Assembly (NCBI RefSeq): GCF_009301415.1
Contig: NZ_CP045072.1
Location: 283,501-347,500, forward strand
From: Paracoccus kondratievae
GTDB taxonomy: Bacteria; Pseudomonadota; Alphaproteobacteria; Rhodobacterales; Rhodobacteraceae
Length of the DNA stretch: 64,000 nt
Direction of reading: 5' to 3'
Both the position numbers and the translations under genes were made by a program. How positions within the stretch are numbered: the first letter of the stretch is position 1; the number at the start of each line of letters is the position of its first letter. The notes beneath the pieces are model-generated. The model saw only the letters and a program-made list of their open reading frames with translations, was not told where the DNA came from and did no database searches. Below are positions 9,284-20,572 of this stretch, one piece after another.

Positions 9284-9936
9284 CAGACGATCTTTTGTCC
9301 GGTCTTGGCCCAGTCAGCGTTGAACTGTTCCAGCCCCTTGTCGGTCAGGATGTGATTCGCCATCGCCTTGATGACGGCGGGCGGGGCGGTGATCACGTCG
9401 GCGCCGATACGGGCGGCATCGGTGATGTGGTTCACAGTGCGGATCGACGCGGCAAGGATCTCGGTCTGGAAGTCGTAATTGTCATAGATCTCGCGGATCT
9501 GGGCGATCAGGTCCAGGCCGTCAAAGTTGTTGTCGTCCAGACGGCCGATGAAGGGGCTGATGAAGGTCGCGCCGGCCTTGGCGGCCAGAATCGCCTGCGC
9601 GGGCGAGAAGCACAGCGTCACGTTGACCTTGTGACCGGCCGAGGACAGCGCCTTGCAAGCCTTGAGCCCGTCCCAGGTCAGCGGCACCTTGACGGTGATA
9701 TTCGGCGCGATCTTGGCCAGATGCTCGCCCTCGCGGATCATGTCTTCGGCTTTTTGGGCGACGACTTCGGCGCTGACGGGGCCTTCGACGATGTCGCAGA
9801 TCTCCTTGGTGACTTCCAGGATGTTGCGGCCCGACTTCAGGATCAGCGACGGGTTGGTGGTGACGCCATCCACCATGCCCAGATCGTTCAGTTCGCGGAT
9901 GGCGGCGACATCGGCGGTATCGACAAAGAATTTCAT
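9283..9936 (-). CDS. Fructose-6-phosphate aldolase / transaldolase-like protein
   Basis: 217-residue Schiff-base aldolase of the short transaldolase subfamily (TalC/FsaA). These enzymes either split fructose 6-phosphate or act as true transaldolase in the pentose phosphate pathway; sequence alone does not settle which. Features are [16 protein letters not shown] at the start, GVTTNPSLI, and the catalytic lysine segment [11 protein letters not shown], followed by [11 protein letters not shown]. The frame is open to 10050, but the ATG at 9936 begins exactly at the conserved MKFF N-terminus. It heads the operon with the DUF484 gene and xerC. Confidence 0.93.
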   Translation of the reverse strand: MKFFVDTADVAAIRELNDLGMVDGVTTNPSLILKSGRNILEVTKEICDIVEGPVSAEVVAQKAEDMIREGEHLAKIAPNITVKVPLTWDGLKACKALSSAGHKVNVTLCFSPAQAILAAKAGATFISPFIGRLDDNNFDGLDLIAQIREIYDNYDFQTEILAASIRTVNHITDAARIGADVITAPPAVIKAMANHILTDKGLEQFNADWAKTGQKIV

Positions 9937-10104
9937 GTGGAGGAGCCCTTCTTGCGGTTTTACCGTGGGTTTAGCGCATAACAGTCCGCGCGTGAAGTCC
10001 GGCGCGCGACTTGCGGGCCGGGGCGCTGCCGTGTCACTAGTGACGCGCATCCGGCCGCATGGTCTGGGTCAGATTCCGTCCGCCATCGCTGCAGGAGAAC
10101 ACCC

Positions 10105-10203
10105 GTGGAAGTCTTTCAGCCCAATCTTGCCGATCTGTTGCCGTTCCTGCCCGCCGGGCCGCTGCTGCTGGCGAACTGGCCGGTTCTTCTGATGTTTGTC
10201 TGA
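10105..10203 (+). CDS. Possible 32-residue hydrophobic leader peptide upstream of priA
   Basis: Small open frame starting at GTG 10105, eight bases after an AGGAG ribosome-binding site at 10093-10097, ending in TGA at 10201-10203, 17 bases before the priA start. The product has a short acidic N-terminus and a proline-rich hydrophobic remainder (PFLPAGPLLLANWPVLLMFV), which could span a membrane. I recognise no family. It could be a leader peptide coupling translation to priA, a genuine small membrane protein, or chance. The ribosome-binding site is the main evidence. Confidence 0.4.
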   Translation: MEVFQPNLADLLPFLPAGPLLLANWPVLLMFV

Positions 10204-10220
10204 CCGTCGATCTCGGTGTG

Positions 10221-12422
10221 ATGTCTCAGCCGCTTTTCTACCCTCATGGCGCGCGGATCGCGGTGCTGACGCAAGAGGTGGTCGGCGTGCTCGACTATCT
10301 TGCGCCCGAGGGGGGCGTGCGGCTGGGACAGCTGGTCATCGTGCCGTTGGGGCCGCGCCGGGTGATGGGCGCCGTCTGGGGGCCGGGTGTCGGCGATTTC
10401 GACGCAGCACGGCTGCGACCTGTCGCGCGGCTGATCGACGCCCCGCCGCTGGGGCCGGGGATGATCGAGTTCCTGACGCGCATGGCGGAATACACGCTGA
10501 CGCCGTTGCCCCTTGCGCTGCGGATGGCGACGCGGGCGCCCGATCTGGATCAGCCGCCGTCGGCGCGGCGCATCATCCATCGTGCCGGACCCGAGCCTGA
10601 GCGTATGACAGACGCCCGCGCCGCCGTCCTGCGGGTGATCGAGGATCACGGCGGGGCAGGCTTTGCCCCCTCTGAGCTGGCGCAGCTTGCCGGGGTCAGC
10701 TCTTCGGTCGTCCAGGGGCTGGTCAAAGCCGGGACGCTGGCCGAGGTGCTGGCCCCGCGCGACACCCCCTATCCCCGACTTGACCCTGATTTGCCGGGCA
10801 AGCCTCTGGCCCCCGATCAGGCCGAGGCTGCCGAAAGCCTGCGCGCGACGCTGAAGGCGCGCGGCTATGGCACAACGCTTTTGCGCGGCGTTACCGGTTC
10901 GGGCAAAACCGAGGTCTATCTTGAGGCGGTGGCCGAATGTCTGCGTCAGGGCCGGCAGGCGCTGGTGCTGCTGCCCGAGATCGCGCTTTCGGCCGAATTT
11001 CTTGACCGTGTCGAGGCACGTTTCGGTGCCCGGCCCGGGGAATGGCATTCCGGCATCACCCGGGGTGAACGGCGTCGGCTATGGACCATGGCCGCGACGC
11101 ATCATGTCGGGCTGGTGGTCGGCGCCCGCTCGGCCCTGTTCCTGCCCTTTGCCGATCTGGGCCTGATCGTCGTCGATGAAGAGCACGACCCGAGCTATAA
11201 GCAAGAGGATACGGTCTATTACAGCGCCCGCGACATGGCCGTGCTGCGCGCCAGCATCGAGGCGGCGCAGGTGGTGCTGGCCTCGGCCACGCCCTCGGTC
11301 GAAAGCTGGGTGAACGCGGGGCTGGGGAAATACCGCCGCCTTGATCTGCGCGCCCGCTACGGCAGCGCCGAACTGCCCGAGATGGCCGCAATCGACCTGC
11401 GCCAGCAGGAGATGGACAAGGGCCGCTGGATCAGCCCGCGCCTTGCGGCCGAGATCCGCGCCCGGCACGAACGGGGTGAGCAATCGCTGCTGTTTCTGAA
11501 CCGGCGCGGTTACGCCCCTATCACCGCCTGCCGTGCCTGCGGCCAGCAGATTGGCTGCGACCATTGCGATGCGCGCATGGTCGAGCATCGCTTTCAGAAC
11601 CGGCTTGTCTGTCACCAATGCGGAGCCACCAAACCCATTCCGACCGCCTGTCCCAGTTGCGGGGTCGAGGGCAAGATGACCGCAATCGGCCCGGGCGTCG
11701 AACGGCTGGCCGAAGAGGTGGCCGAGCGTTTTCCCGAGGCGCGGGCGACAGTCCTGTCCTCGGACCTGTTCCACTCGGCCCGGGCGCTGAAAGAGGCGAT
11801 TGCCGATATCGGCTCAGGCGGCACGGATATCATTATCGGCACCCAGATTGTCGCCAAGGGCCACAACTTTCCCCGGCTGACGCTGGTGGGCGTGATCGAC
11901 GCGGATCTTGGACTGCAAGGTGCGGATCTGCGCGCGGCCGAGCGGTCGTTCCAGCTGATGCGTCAGGTTGCTGGCAGGGCGGGGCGTGAGGGCGGCGATG
12001 CGCGCGGGCTGGCGCTGTTACAGACCTATCAGCCTGACCACCCTGTCATTCGCGCGATCCTGTCGGGCGAGGATGAGACATTCTGGGACGCCGAGGCAGC
12101 GGCGCGGCAGGGGGCGGGTATGCCGCCCTTTGGCCGGTTGGCGGGGATTATCCTGTCCCATCCCGATCAGCCCGTGGTCGAGGATTACGCCCGCGAGCTG
12201 GCCCGCCGGACAGAGCCCCTGCGCGCGGTCGGTGCTGAGCTTTTTGGTCCCGCGCCTGCGCCGATCGCGCGGGTGCGCGGGCGCTACCGGGTGCGCATGC
12301 TGATCCGTGCCCCGCGTCAGGCGCCGGTGCAGGGCGCTATTGCGCAGTGGCTGAACAGCGCACCAAAGGCGCCGACAAACCTGCGGCTGTCGGTGGATAT
12401 CGACCCGCAAAGCTTTTTGTGA
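10221..12422 (+). CDS. priA: Primosomal protein N' (replication restart helicase)
   Basis: 733-residue superfamily 2 DNA helicase that recognises stalled forks and reloads the replisome. The N-terminal 3' DNA-binding domain and winged helix precede the helicase core, which has Walker A GVTGSGKTEVYL, the DEEH box (VVDEEHDPSYKQED) and the SATPSVES motif. The zinc-binding insert CRACGQQIGCDHCDARM...CHQCG...CPSCG supplies the usual paired cysteines. The C-terminal helicase lobe contains IGTQIVAKGHNFPRLTLVGVIDAD and QVAGRAGR. I chose the ATG at 10221 (MSQPLFYPHGARIAVL); the frame is open to 10059, but the upstream part does not look like the family. Confidence 0.95.
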   Translation: MSQPLFYPHGARIAVLTQEVVGVLDYLAPEGGVRLGQLVIVPLGPRRVMGAVWGPGVGDFDAARLRPVARLIDAPPLGPGMIEFLTRMAEYTLTPLPLALRMATRAPDLDQPPSARRIIHRAGPEPERMTDARAAVLRVIEDHGGAGFAPSELAQLAGVSSSVVQGLVKAGTLAEVLAPRDTPYPRLDPDLPGKPLAPDQAEAAESLRATLKARGYGTTLLRGVTGSGKTEVYLEAVAECLRQGRQALVLLPEIALSAEFLDRVEARFGARPGEWHSGITRGERRRLWTMAATHHVGLVVGARSALFLPFADLGLIVVDEEHDPSYKQEDTVYYSARDMAVLRASIEAAQVVLASATPSVESWVNAGLGKYRRLDLRARYGSAELPEMAAIDLRQQEMDKGRWISPRLAAEIRARHERGEQSLLFLNRRGYAPITACRACGQQIGCDHCDARMVEHRFQNRLVCHQCGATKPIPTACPSCGVEGKMTAIGPGVERLAEEVAERFPEARATVLSSDLFHSARALKEAIADIGSGGTDIIIGTQIVAKGHNFPRLTLVGVIDADLGLQGADLRAAERSFQLMRQVAGRAGREGGDARGLALLQTYQPDHPVIRAILSGEDETFWDAEAAARQGAGMPPFGRLAGIILSHPDQPVVEDYARELARRTEPLRAVGAELFGPAPAPIARVRGRYRVRMLIRAPRQAPVQGAIAQWLNSAPKAPTNLRLSVDIDPQSFL

Positions 12423-12549
12423 TGGAATCACTGGTCCAAGCAATCAGAACCGGACGCCGTGCCCTTATGGGATACAAAACAAAAACGAAAAGGCTGTGAG
12501 GGCCCGCCCGTTGCAAGCAACGTTGCGTGCCGTTCAACAGGCAGGACAG

Positions 12550-14376
12550 TCAGGAATCCTTGATCAGCTTTTCCTGCCAAAAATCTTCAGAGGTATAGGT
12601 GTCGTATTTTCCCTGCCAATCAGCGCGGAGCTTTGCATAGCTTGACCGCACCTTCAGGCTGTTGCGGATCATTCGTACGCTTTCACGCCAAAAAGCCTTT
12701 CTATCGCGCTGCACGGTATAGTTTTTCGTCCTCTGCGTGTTCAGAAAAGTGATTTCCTTTGCGCCATACATCTCGCGGAAGTTGTCACGATTTGCGGCTG
12801 ACATGACCAAACGGCTGCCCAGCGTATTGGCAAAAGGCAGCAGGTGTCCGTTGAGTGTCAGCAACAGCAATGCACGAAGTGGGCGCGAGCAGCGGCCGTT
12901 CCGTGGTTGCGGGGGGATCTCGACAGATTTCCACGCTTCGGATTTAGTCATCTCCTGCAACACTTTTCGGCGTTGGGTCATGTCCGCGTTATCCGAAAAG
13001 AACTGCGGCCCCTTCAGCACGTCCTCGATCGCAAGATTGACGGCAGCCAGGCTTTCATAATGGAACCGCACGATTGTACGCAGGTAAAAGCTGAAAAACA
13101 TGCGCTGCAATTTGAACCAGCTGACATGCTTTGAAGGCAGGCTCAGGTGGTGGGCCAGATGACTGCGCATGTCGAGATACCAGGTCATCGGTGATGCCTT
13201 GTCGGTAAAGCCTTCCTGAATGGAAGCGACACCCGGCAGGGTGACGATCCTAAAATCATTGGCAAGCGCAAAGCTGACGTCATCCCCCCGTACGAAGAAG
13301 GGGAATGGCATGTGCGTCGCCTGATCGACGGGGAAGGCAAAGAACCACCAGCCCGCGTAGAACCCGCGTGGAGCAGGAAACGTGGTTTCAAACTCCATCT
13401 TGAAAACGTCGCCTGTAGATCTGGCATCAAGACCAAAATATTGCGGTTTGCAGCCCCGATCAAAGATCGCGCCGTTTTCCCATATCTGCCAGCGGTGATC
13501 GGCATTGATCATTGCGCCCGCAACTGCGGTCCGTGGGTCGGTACTATAGGCGAGGAACCACCAGGTCCGGGTGATTGCCTCCATATGGATCGAGGCATCA
13601 TCGTCCATGAACAAGCAGTGGGTGGCACCTGCCTTGCGAGCCTCAAGCAAGCCGCGGGCAAACCCACCGGCGCCGCCCAGATTCTCGTTCGGGATGACCG
13701 TAATGCCCGCAACCGAGCTTTCCGGGATCGAGCGGCCGTTATCGACGATATTCATCCGGATATGGTCGCGCAGCTCCGAGGCTTCGCGGAAACGGGCAAA
13801 GCGTTCGATGGTCGAGGTTACCGCCTCTTCGCGCCGGAAGGTGGTAACAGAGAGCATCAGCTCGGGATACTGGCGCGGCGGGGCCGAGGTGGTCCAGGCA
13901 AAATCCTGCAATTCCCCATCACCAAGCGCAACCAGTTCGAAAAACAGAACGATGCAAGGATCATCAAACCCCGTCAGGTCAAGCGGCAGTGACAGGCTGC
14001 CGTTGATGGAAACTGCCTCGCTGTAGAGCTGATTCCACGACTTGTCCTGCGCCGCCAGCCAGACGGTCAGCTGGAATTGACCTTTGCCCAGCAGCCATAG
14101 CGAGATGGGTAGATCTCCGCACAGAGCACGCCATTTGCCAAGGTTGAAGAGGTTGTAATAGCAGTCGGTGGACGCCCTTCCTCCGGGAGCAAAGTGGATG
14201 CCACCCTGTTTCAGCGAAATACCTGCAGGACCGGACAGGTGCACATAGGTAGGCACTTCCGTAGATATTCCATGCTCAGGCCAGATTGCGGACTGAATCG
14301 GATACTGTCCTTTGCTCAGGCTGGGACGTCCCAACGCCTCTTTCGGCATGCTGTTCATTGGCGAAGCTCTTTCCAC
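12550..14376 (-). CDS. GlfT2-like galactofuranosyltransferase-type glycosyltransferase
   Basis: 608-residue GT2-family enzyme with the three-part layout of mycobacterial GlfT2. An N-terminal beta-rich domain spans about residues 40-165, the GT-A domain starts at LMLSVTTFRRE (173), and a helical C-terminal domain follows. The metal-binding DDD is at residues 258-260 (GlfT2 has DDD at 256-258). Further motifs are the acceptor-site RGFYAGWWFFAF and FFVRGDDVSFAL, carrying a second acidic pair. The GTG at 14376 follows GGAG with good spacing; ATG 14358 is the alternative. It lies 22 bases downstream of the fusion gene, so the two are probably co-transcribed. Activity with UDP-galactofuranose is inferred; no UDP-galactopyranose mutase gene is in the window. 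Confidence 0.78.
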   Translation of the reverse strand: MERASPMNSMPKEALGRPSLSKGQYPIQSAIWPEHGISTEVPTYVHLSGPAGISLKQGGIHFAPGGRASTDCYYNLFNLGKWRALCGDLPISLWLLGKGQFQLTVWLAAQDKSWNQLYSEAVSINGSLSLPLDLTGFDDPCIVLFFELVALGDGELQDFAWTTSAPPRQYPELMLSVTTFRREEAVTSTIERFARFREASELRDHIRMNIVDNGRSIPESSVAGITVIPNENLGGAGGFARGLLEARKAGATHCLFMDDDASIHMEAITRTWWFLAYSTDPRTAVAGAMINADHRWQIWENGAIFDRGCKPQYFGLDARSTGDVFKMEFETTFPAPRGFYAGWWFFAFPVDQATHMPFPFFVRGDDVSFALANDFRIVTLPGVASIQEGFTDKASPMTWYLDMRSHLAHHLSLPSKHVSWFKLQRMFFSFYLRTIVRFHYESLAAVNLAIEDVLKGPQFFSDNADMTQRRKVLQEMTKSEAWKSVEIPPQPRNGRCSRPLRALLLLTLNGHLLPFANTLGSRLVMSAANRDNFREMYGAKEITFLNTQRTKNYTVQRDRKAFWRESVRMIRNSLKVRSSYAKLRADWQGKYDTYTSEDFWQEKLIKDS

Positions 14377-14398
14377 AGTTGCTCTCCGGGGCCCACAG

Positions 14399-17050
14399 TC
14401 AGGCCTTTTCGTGCGATGCCAGTACTTCCTGGACCGGTATGCGCTTCGAACGCGGCGTCAGGACTGCCGGGTCGTAATGCCCAACGGCGACGAAGGAGAT
14501 AAAGACTTCGTTCTCAGGGATGTTCAGAATGTTCCGGATCGCTTTTTCCCGCTCGGCGTTCATGGCGGTGTTAAGGCTGCAGCCCCCCAGACCCATCTGT
14601 TCGAGCCCAAGCAACAGCAGCATCATAAAGAGGCCGCCATCGATAAAGGCCTGGTTCCTTTCAACCGCGCCGACAAAGGCTGACAGATCGCTTGTGATAA
14701 GCAGCAGCTTTGGCGGGGTTTTGTAGCCCCGGAAGCCGCCTTGCAGCTCAAGCGCGGCCTTGATGGCATCGGGGTTGGTGAACTGATGGACCCGGACCGG
14801 TTGGCGGTTACAGACTGATGGCGCTTGCTGCGCAATCCGAATGGCGCGCTCGATATCCTCGTTGCGGACAGGATCCGATGTGAATTCACGGACGCTGCGC
14901 CGCGAAAAGACGACATCTACAAAACTGCGATTCTGGAACCTGTCGACCTCGGCTTCTCGGGTCAGATGGGCGGCCTGGACCCCGCCGGTACCTTTGTCCG
15001 CTTTCTGAATCGCCTCCTGGACAGGCGCGTGGAACAGCTTCCAGAAGTGAGATACGTCAAAGCCGATCTCACGATGCCGCTCGAAATAGTTGTGCATGAC
15101 CGATGCAGCGATCTGGAAGAAGGAATCTTTTGGATCACGGCCCGCTTTGATCCACTTATTCATCTCTTCGGCCAGCGGCAGCATGTAGTCCTTGCCAAAG
15201 CCGGGGCGGAAGCTTTCGGACCGGCTCAGCCCCTTTTCAAAACCGTGGCTATAGAACATCAGCAGGGAACGCGCATTCTCGACATTGCGGGAGATGCGGT
15301 GCTGTGCATAGAAGTTGATAAAGCGGTTGATATCGTGTTCGCCCAGCTCTCGCACGACCGTTGCCGCGTCCTTCTTGCGTTTGGACGGTGCGGCAGGCGC
15401 CGCATTCGGCACAACAGCCTCTTTGGGGATCGAGCGCAGAGATATCCCGGTAATATCGGCTCCGGCATTTACGCCGATGAAATGAACTGCCCCGAACATG
15501 ATCTGAGAAAAGCCTGAGGTAGGCACGACGAAGCTCAGTTTGTCGGTGCGCGGCACGTTCGTTTTCTTTTTTGGTGCTACGGCACCAATAACGCGGAACT
15601 TTCCGGTTTGCGGGTTGCGGATGTGAACATTGACGAGGTCGGATGCTGTGCGCACTGTCCAGTCAATCGTCAGTTCATATGCGGAATCTTCCTTCAGCGG
15701 CTCGGGCAGGTCGGTCCATACCAGATTGCCCCGGACTGGAGATACAGCCTTCAACTGCGTGGCCTGACCGGTGTGGGTAACTGTCCATGCGTCGCTATTG
15801 GCGGTGAATTGCGGCGCCCTCAGGCTGAACTTCTGCTTGCTCATCTGGAACTTGATAAGTTCGGCAGATTTTCTCAGCGCCCGCTCCAGCTTGCCATTGC
15901 GCAGGCGTGCACCCAGGGACGGAGAAAGTTTCTTTTTCTCCACTGCGGCAATCGTGTTCCGGATCGGCGTCTTAAGTGCCGATTTCAGCCACAGCTTCGA
16001 TTCTTTGACATGTGCGTCAAGAGCTGCGTGAATGGAGGTATAGTCGAGCGGAGCCAGGAAATCGGCGCTTCTGGTCAGGATGTCGTTTGCATCCAGCGTG
16101 AAACGTTCCTTATGGCCCACAATTCCAAACAGTGAATGGAAACGAGCCACACCGCGACGCTTGTTGCCAATCGAGGCAAAGGGTTTACCAAACTTCAGTG
16201 CGAAGGCCGTGCCGTGGAACGAGTCGGTCAGAACATACGAGCTGTTGGCATAAAGTTTGAGGAAATCGTAGGTGTCGATGCCCTCCTCGACCGCGCCCTC
16301 GATACCCATGCTCTGCTTGTTTTTTTCAAACAGGTGCGGCCATGCGTCAAGAATGATCCTGATTTTCAGGTTCTTTTCTTTTGCAACATGCTCGATCGCC
16401 GCCTTTTTCTGAGGCGTCGGGTCCAGAATATAAGCCAGCAGATAGGGCCCTGACACATCTCGTGTCGATTGGGCCGCCAGATCAAGATAGCGCTGGGTGT
16501 CAAGCAGGAAGATCGGCTCGGCCACCTGCTTGGCCGGCACCTGATAGATGTCGCGTGCGATTTTTACGCCGGAATCTTCGCGGACCGAGATCGCGTGGAA
16601 GCGGCGCATCAACTCGGAGATGACGGGTACTTCATCAGGCGGCGAGAAATCTTTTGAGTGGCCAAAGGACGCCGCATAAGAGATCCGGCGTTTGGAATCC
16701 TCGGTAAAGTCCAGATAAAAGGCTTTGCCGAAATGCTGCGAGATCCCGTAGTTCCAGACCTGATCCGAACCGATTACAAAAGTATTGGCGATCCGGTTAA
16801 GTTCATGAACGGTCGTCTGACTGTAAATTTTGCTGAGATTGTAATGCTTTCTTGCGAACTTGATCGCATGTGTATTCTGAATCTCTGGGTCATCCGCGCT
16901 GGCGCCGATCTTTGACACCATAAGGACCTTGTTTCCAAACGACTGAACCGTTTGATAAAGGCTGTAATAGGTTAGAACCGAGCCGTAGTTAGCTCCGACG
17001 CCGACCCCGATAATAGCTACGTCGTATTTTTCGTTGGCCTGATTGTCCAT
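14399..17050 (-). CDS. Polysaccharide pyruvyltransferase / nitroreductase fusion protein
   Basis: 883-residue multidomain protein, read continuously without a frame break. Residues about 8-330 form a polysaccharide pyruvyltransferase domain with GVGVGANYGS, the hallmark VIGSDQVWNYG and TDSFHGTAFALKFGKPF. Residues about 395-545 are a beta-rich segment with alternating aromatic residues, perhaps carbohydrate-binding. After a proline/alanine/lysine linker, residues about 570-714 hold the HGFEKGLS...GFG extension seen before nitroreductases in polysaccharide loci. Residues 715-883 are an FMN nitroreductase domain beginning FSRRSVREF, with APSVCNRQP and GLGGCSLN. The ATG at 17050 follows GAGGA. 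The known family reaction adds a pyruvate ketal to a sugar; the role of the redox domain is unknown. Confidence 0.8.
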   Translation of the reverse strand: MDNQANEKYDVAIIGVGVGANYGSVLTYYSLYQTVQSFGNKVLMVSKIGASADDPEIQNTHAIKFARKHYNLSKIYSQTTVHELNRIANTFVIGSDQVWNYGISQHFGKAFYLDFTEDSKRRISYAASFGHSKDFSPPDEVPVISELMRRFHAISVREDSGVKIARDIYQVPAKQVAEPIFLLDTQRYLDLAAQSTRDVSGPYLLAYILDPTPQKKAAIEHVAKEKNLKIRIILDAWPHLFEKNKQSMGIEGAVEEGIDTYDFLKLYANSSYVLTDSFHGTAFALKFGKPFASIGNKRRGVARFHSLFGIVGHKERFTLDANDILTRSADFLAPLDYTSIHAALDAHVKESKLWLKSALKTPIRNTIAAVEKKKLSPSLGARLRNGKLERALRKSAELIKFQMSKQKFSLRAPQFTANSDAWTVTHTGQATQLKAVSPVRGNLVWTDLPEPLKEDSAYELTIDWTVRTASDLVNVHIRNPQTGKFRVIGAVAPKKKTNVPRTDKLSFVVPTSGFSQIMFGAVHFIGVNAGADITGISLRSIPKEAVVPNAAPAAPSKRKKDAATVVRELGEHDINRFINFYAQHRISRNVENARSLLMFYSHGFEKGLSRSESFRPGFGKDYMLPLAEEMNKWIKAGRDPKDSFFQIAASVMHNYFERHREIGFDVSHFWKLFHAPVQEAIQKADKGTGGVQAAHLTREAEVDRFQNRSFVDVVFSRRSVREFTSDPVRNEDIERAIRIAQQAPSVCNRQPVRVHQFTNPDAIKAALELQGGFRGYKTPPKLLLITSDLSAFVGAVERNQAFIDGGLFMMLLLLGLEQMGLGGCSLNTAMNAEREKAIRNILNIPENEVFISFVAVGHYDPAVLTPRSKRIPVQEVLASHEKA

Positions 17051-17862
17051 TTCAGTACGTCCTCATTCTCGTGGCCGGATATCGCGCACACCTTGGCGCA
17101 GTCCGTGTTTTCGTTCTTGGCTTAAGATTCAGCGTTGAAAGTGTTGTGCTGTTTCAAAATCTCACCAGCGTCTGAGCGGAATGGGGGCGATTCCACGTAG
17201 CGTATCAGAGATTTCCGGCTCGTTACTTTCCGATCTGTCTCGGCCAGTTCAGGGGGGCGGTATGCTATGCCATCATCTTCATGATTTGATTGCCGGGCGT
17301 GGCCATTGTGGTTCTTGCAAATGATGGCGCTAACGAAAACCTGAGCATTGGTTTCCTGGTGGGTTGGATGCTTACTGGCGATGATGGCGTTTAGGGTTTC
17401 TGGCGGCTGTTTTCTTAGGGTTCTGCGATCGGTCTGATAGCGGATATCTGTACAATCGCTTTTCCGGGGAACGATACTATCCATGCTGATCATGATGCCG
17501 ATCTGGCCGTATTTCTGCTGTTCAAAGCTCTTTTTCCGGCTTGTCTGTCGCAAAGAACTATGTAACGTATCAGCATCAGTTTTATGCGACCCTGTGCGCA
17601 AGCTACGTGTGCGCGGCAAGAACCCCGAATATTCAATACTGGCTGGGCAGAACCTCTCAGAACCAGTTGCGTTGCGCTGAATACCATCAACGCCACCGTC
17701 CGGCAATCCGTGTTGTGACGCCATGCGCCGGATGCCGCTTTTCCTGGCGCCAGATGCTGTTGTCCGTCTTGTTCCGGCTCGTTACTGAGCCAAGGCGGGA
17801 TGATTGGTTCGGCAAATTTGTGCGTTCGGAGCGTTGCGCCCTGCGCCTTGAGCCAGATACGA
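17051..17862. other. About 0.8 kb without a convincing gene
   Basis: This stretch is visibly less GC-rich than the flanks. Its upstream edge must hold the promoter of the fusion gene. The longest open frame (17122-17724, minus strand, 200 codons) shows no recognisable motif, has no third-position GC bias and is rich in scattered Ser, Thr, Gln and His, so I do not call it a gene. I see no RNA gene, transposase remnant or repeat here. Confidence 0.6.
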
Positions 17863-17895
17863 AACCGCCCGGAGGTGACAGGCCTCCGGGCGGTT
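17863..17895 (-). terminator. Terminator hairpin downstream of katG
   Basis: 13-base perfect arms AACCGCCCGGAGG (17863-17875) and CCTCCGGGCGGTT (17883-17895) around a 7-base loop, 40 bases after the katG stop. The T tract on the minus strand is short (TTTC), so termination strength is uncertain. Confidence 0.65.
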
Positions 17896-17934
17896 CTTGT
17901 TCTGGCGATCCGGGACCCACGGTCCCGGCTATGA

Positions 17935-20284
<2,350 letters not shown>

Positions 20285-20296
<12 letters not shown>

Positions 20297-20572
20297 ATCC
20301 GGGCGGGATTCAGGGCCCTGCGCCTTGTCCATCAGACCGCGGATCCAGCGCCCTGCGGCATAGGCGACGGGCATACCCAGCACCGCCGCCGCTGCCATTG
20401 CGCGGGCGGGCGGCAGTACAGGCAGGCCAGTCCAGCTTGCCAGCAACGACAGCATGAAAAGGTTGATCCAGACCGCCGCCGCCGCGAATGGGTAAAACAG
20501 CAGCGCCAGTTTCCATGCCGGCCAGCCGTCAGTGACTGGTACCGTCCTCGAATGTGATCTTGTTCCAGACAT
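20285..20572 (-). CDS. Small membrane protein at the end of the nir operon
   Basis: 95-residue protein with two predicted membrane segments: LALLFYPFAAAAVWINLFMLSLL (about 22-45) and ARAMAAAAVLGMPVAYAAGRWI (about 57-78). A charged tail rich in Asp and His follows (ESRPDDNH). I do not recognise a family. The start overlaps the end of nirN by 44 bases in another frame, so it is translated with the operon. Position suggests a minor role in heme d1 or nitrite reductase assembly, but nothing in the sequence shows this. A shorter form starting inside the overlap is possible, though I see no good internal start. Confidence 0.6.

Noticed and set aside
14399..17050. Possibility that the 883-residue protein is two genes merged by a frameshift
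   Set aside because: The reading frame is continuous, and the central segment and linker look like coding sequence in the same frame; no internal ribosome-binding site with start was evident before the nitroreductase part.
17122..17724. 200-codon open frame in the gap upstream of the fusion gene
   Set aside because: No family signature, no third-position GC bias, no good ribosome-binding site noted; kept only as an unexplained region.
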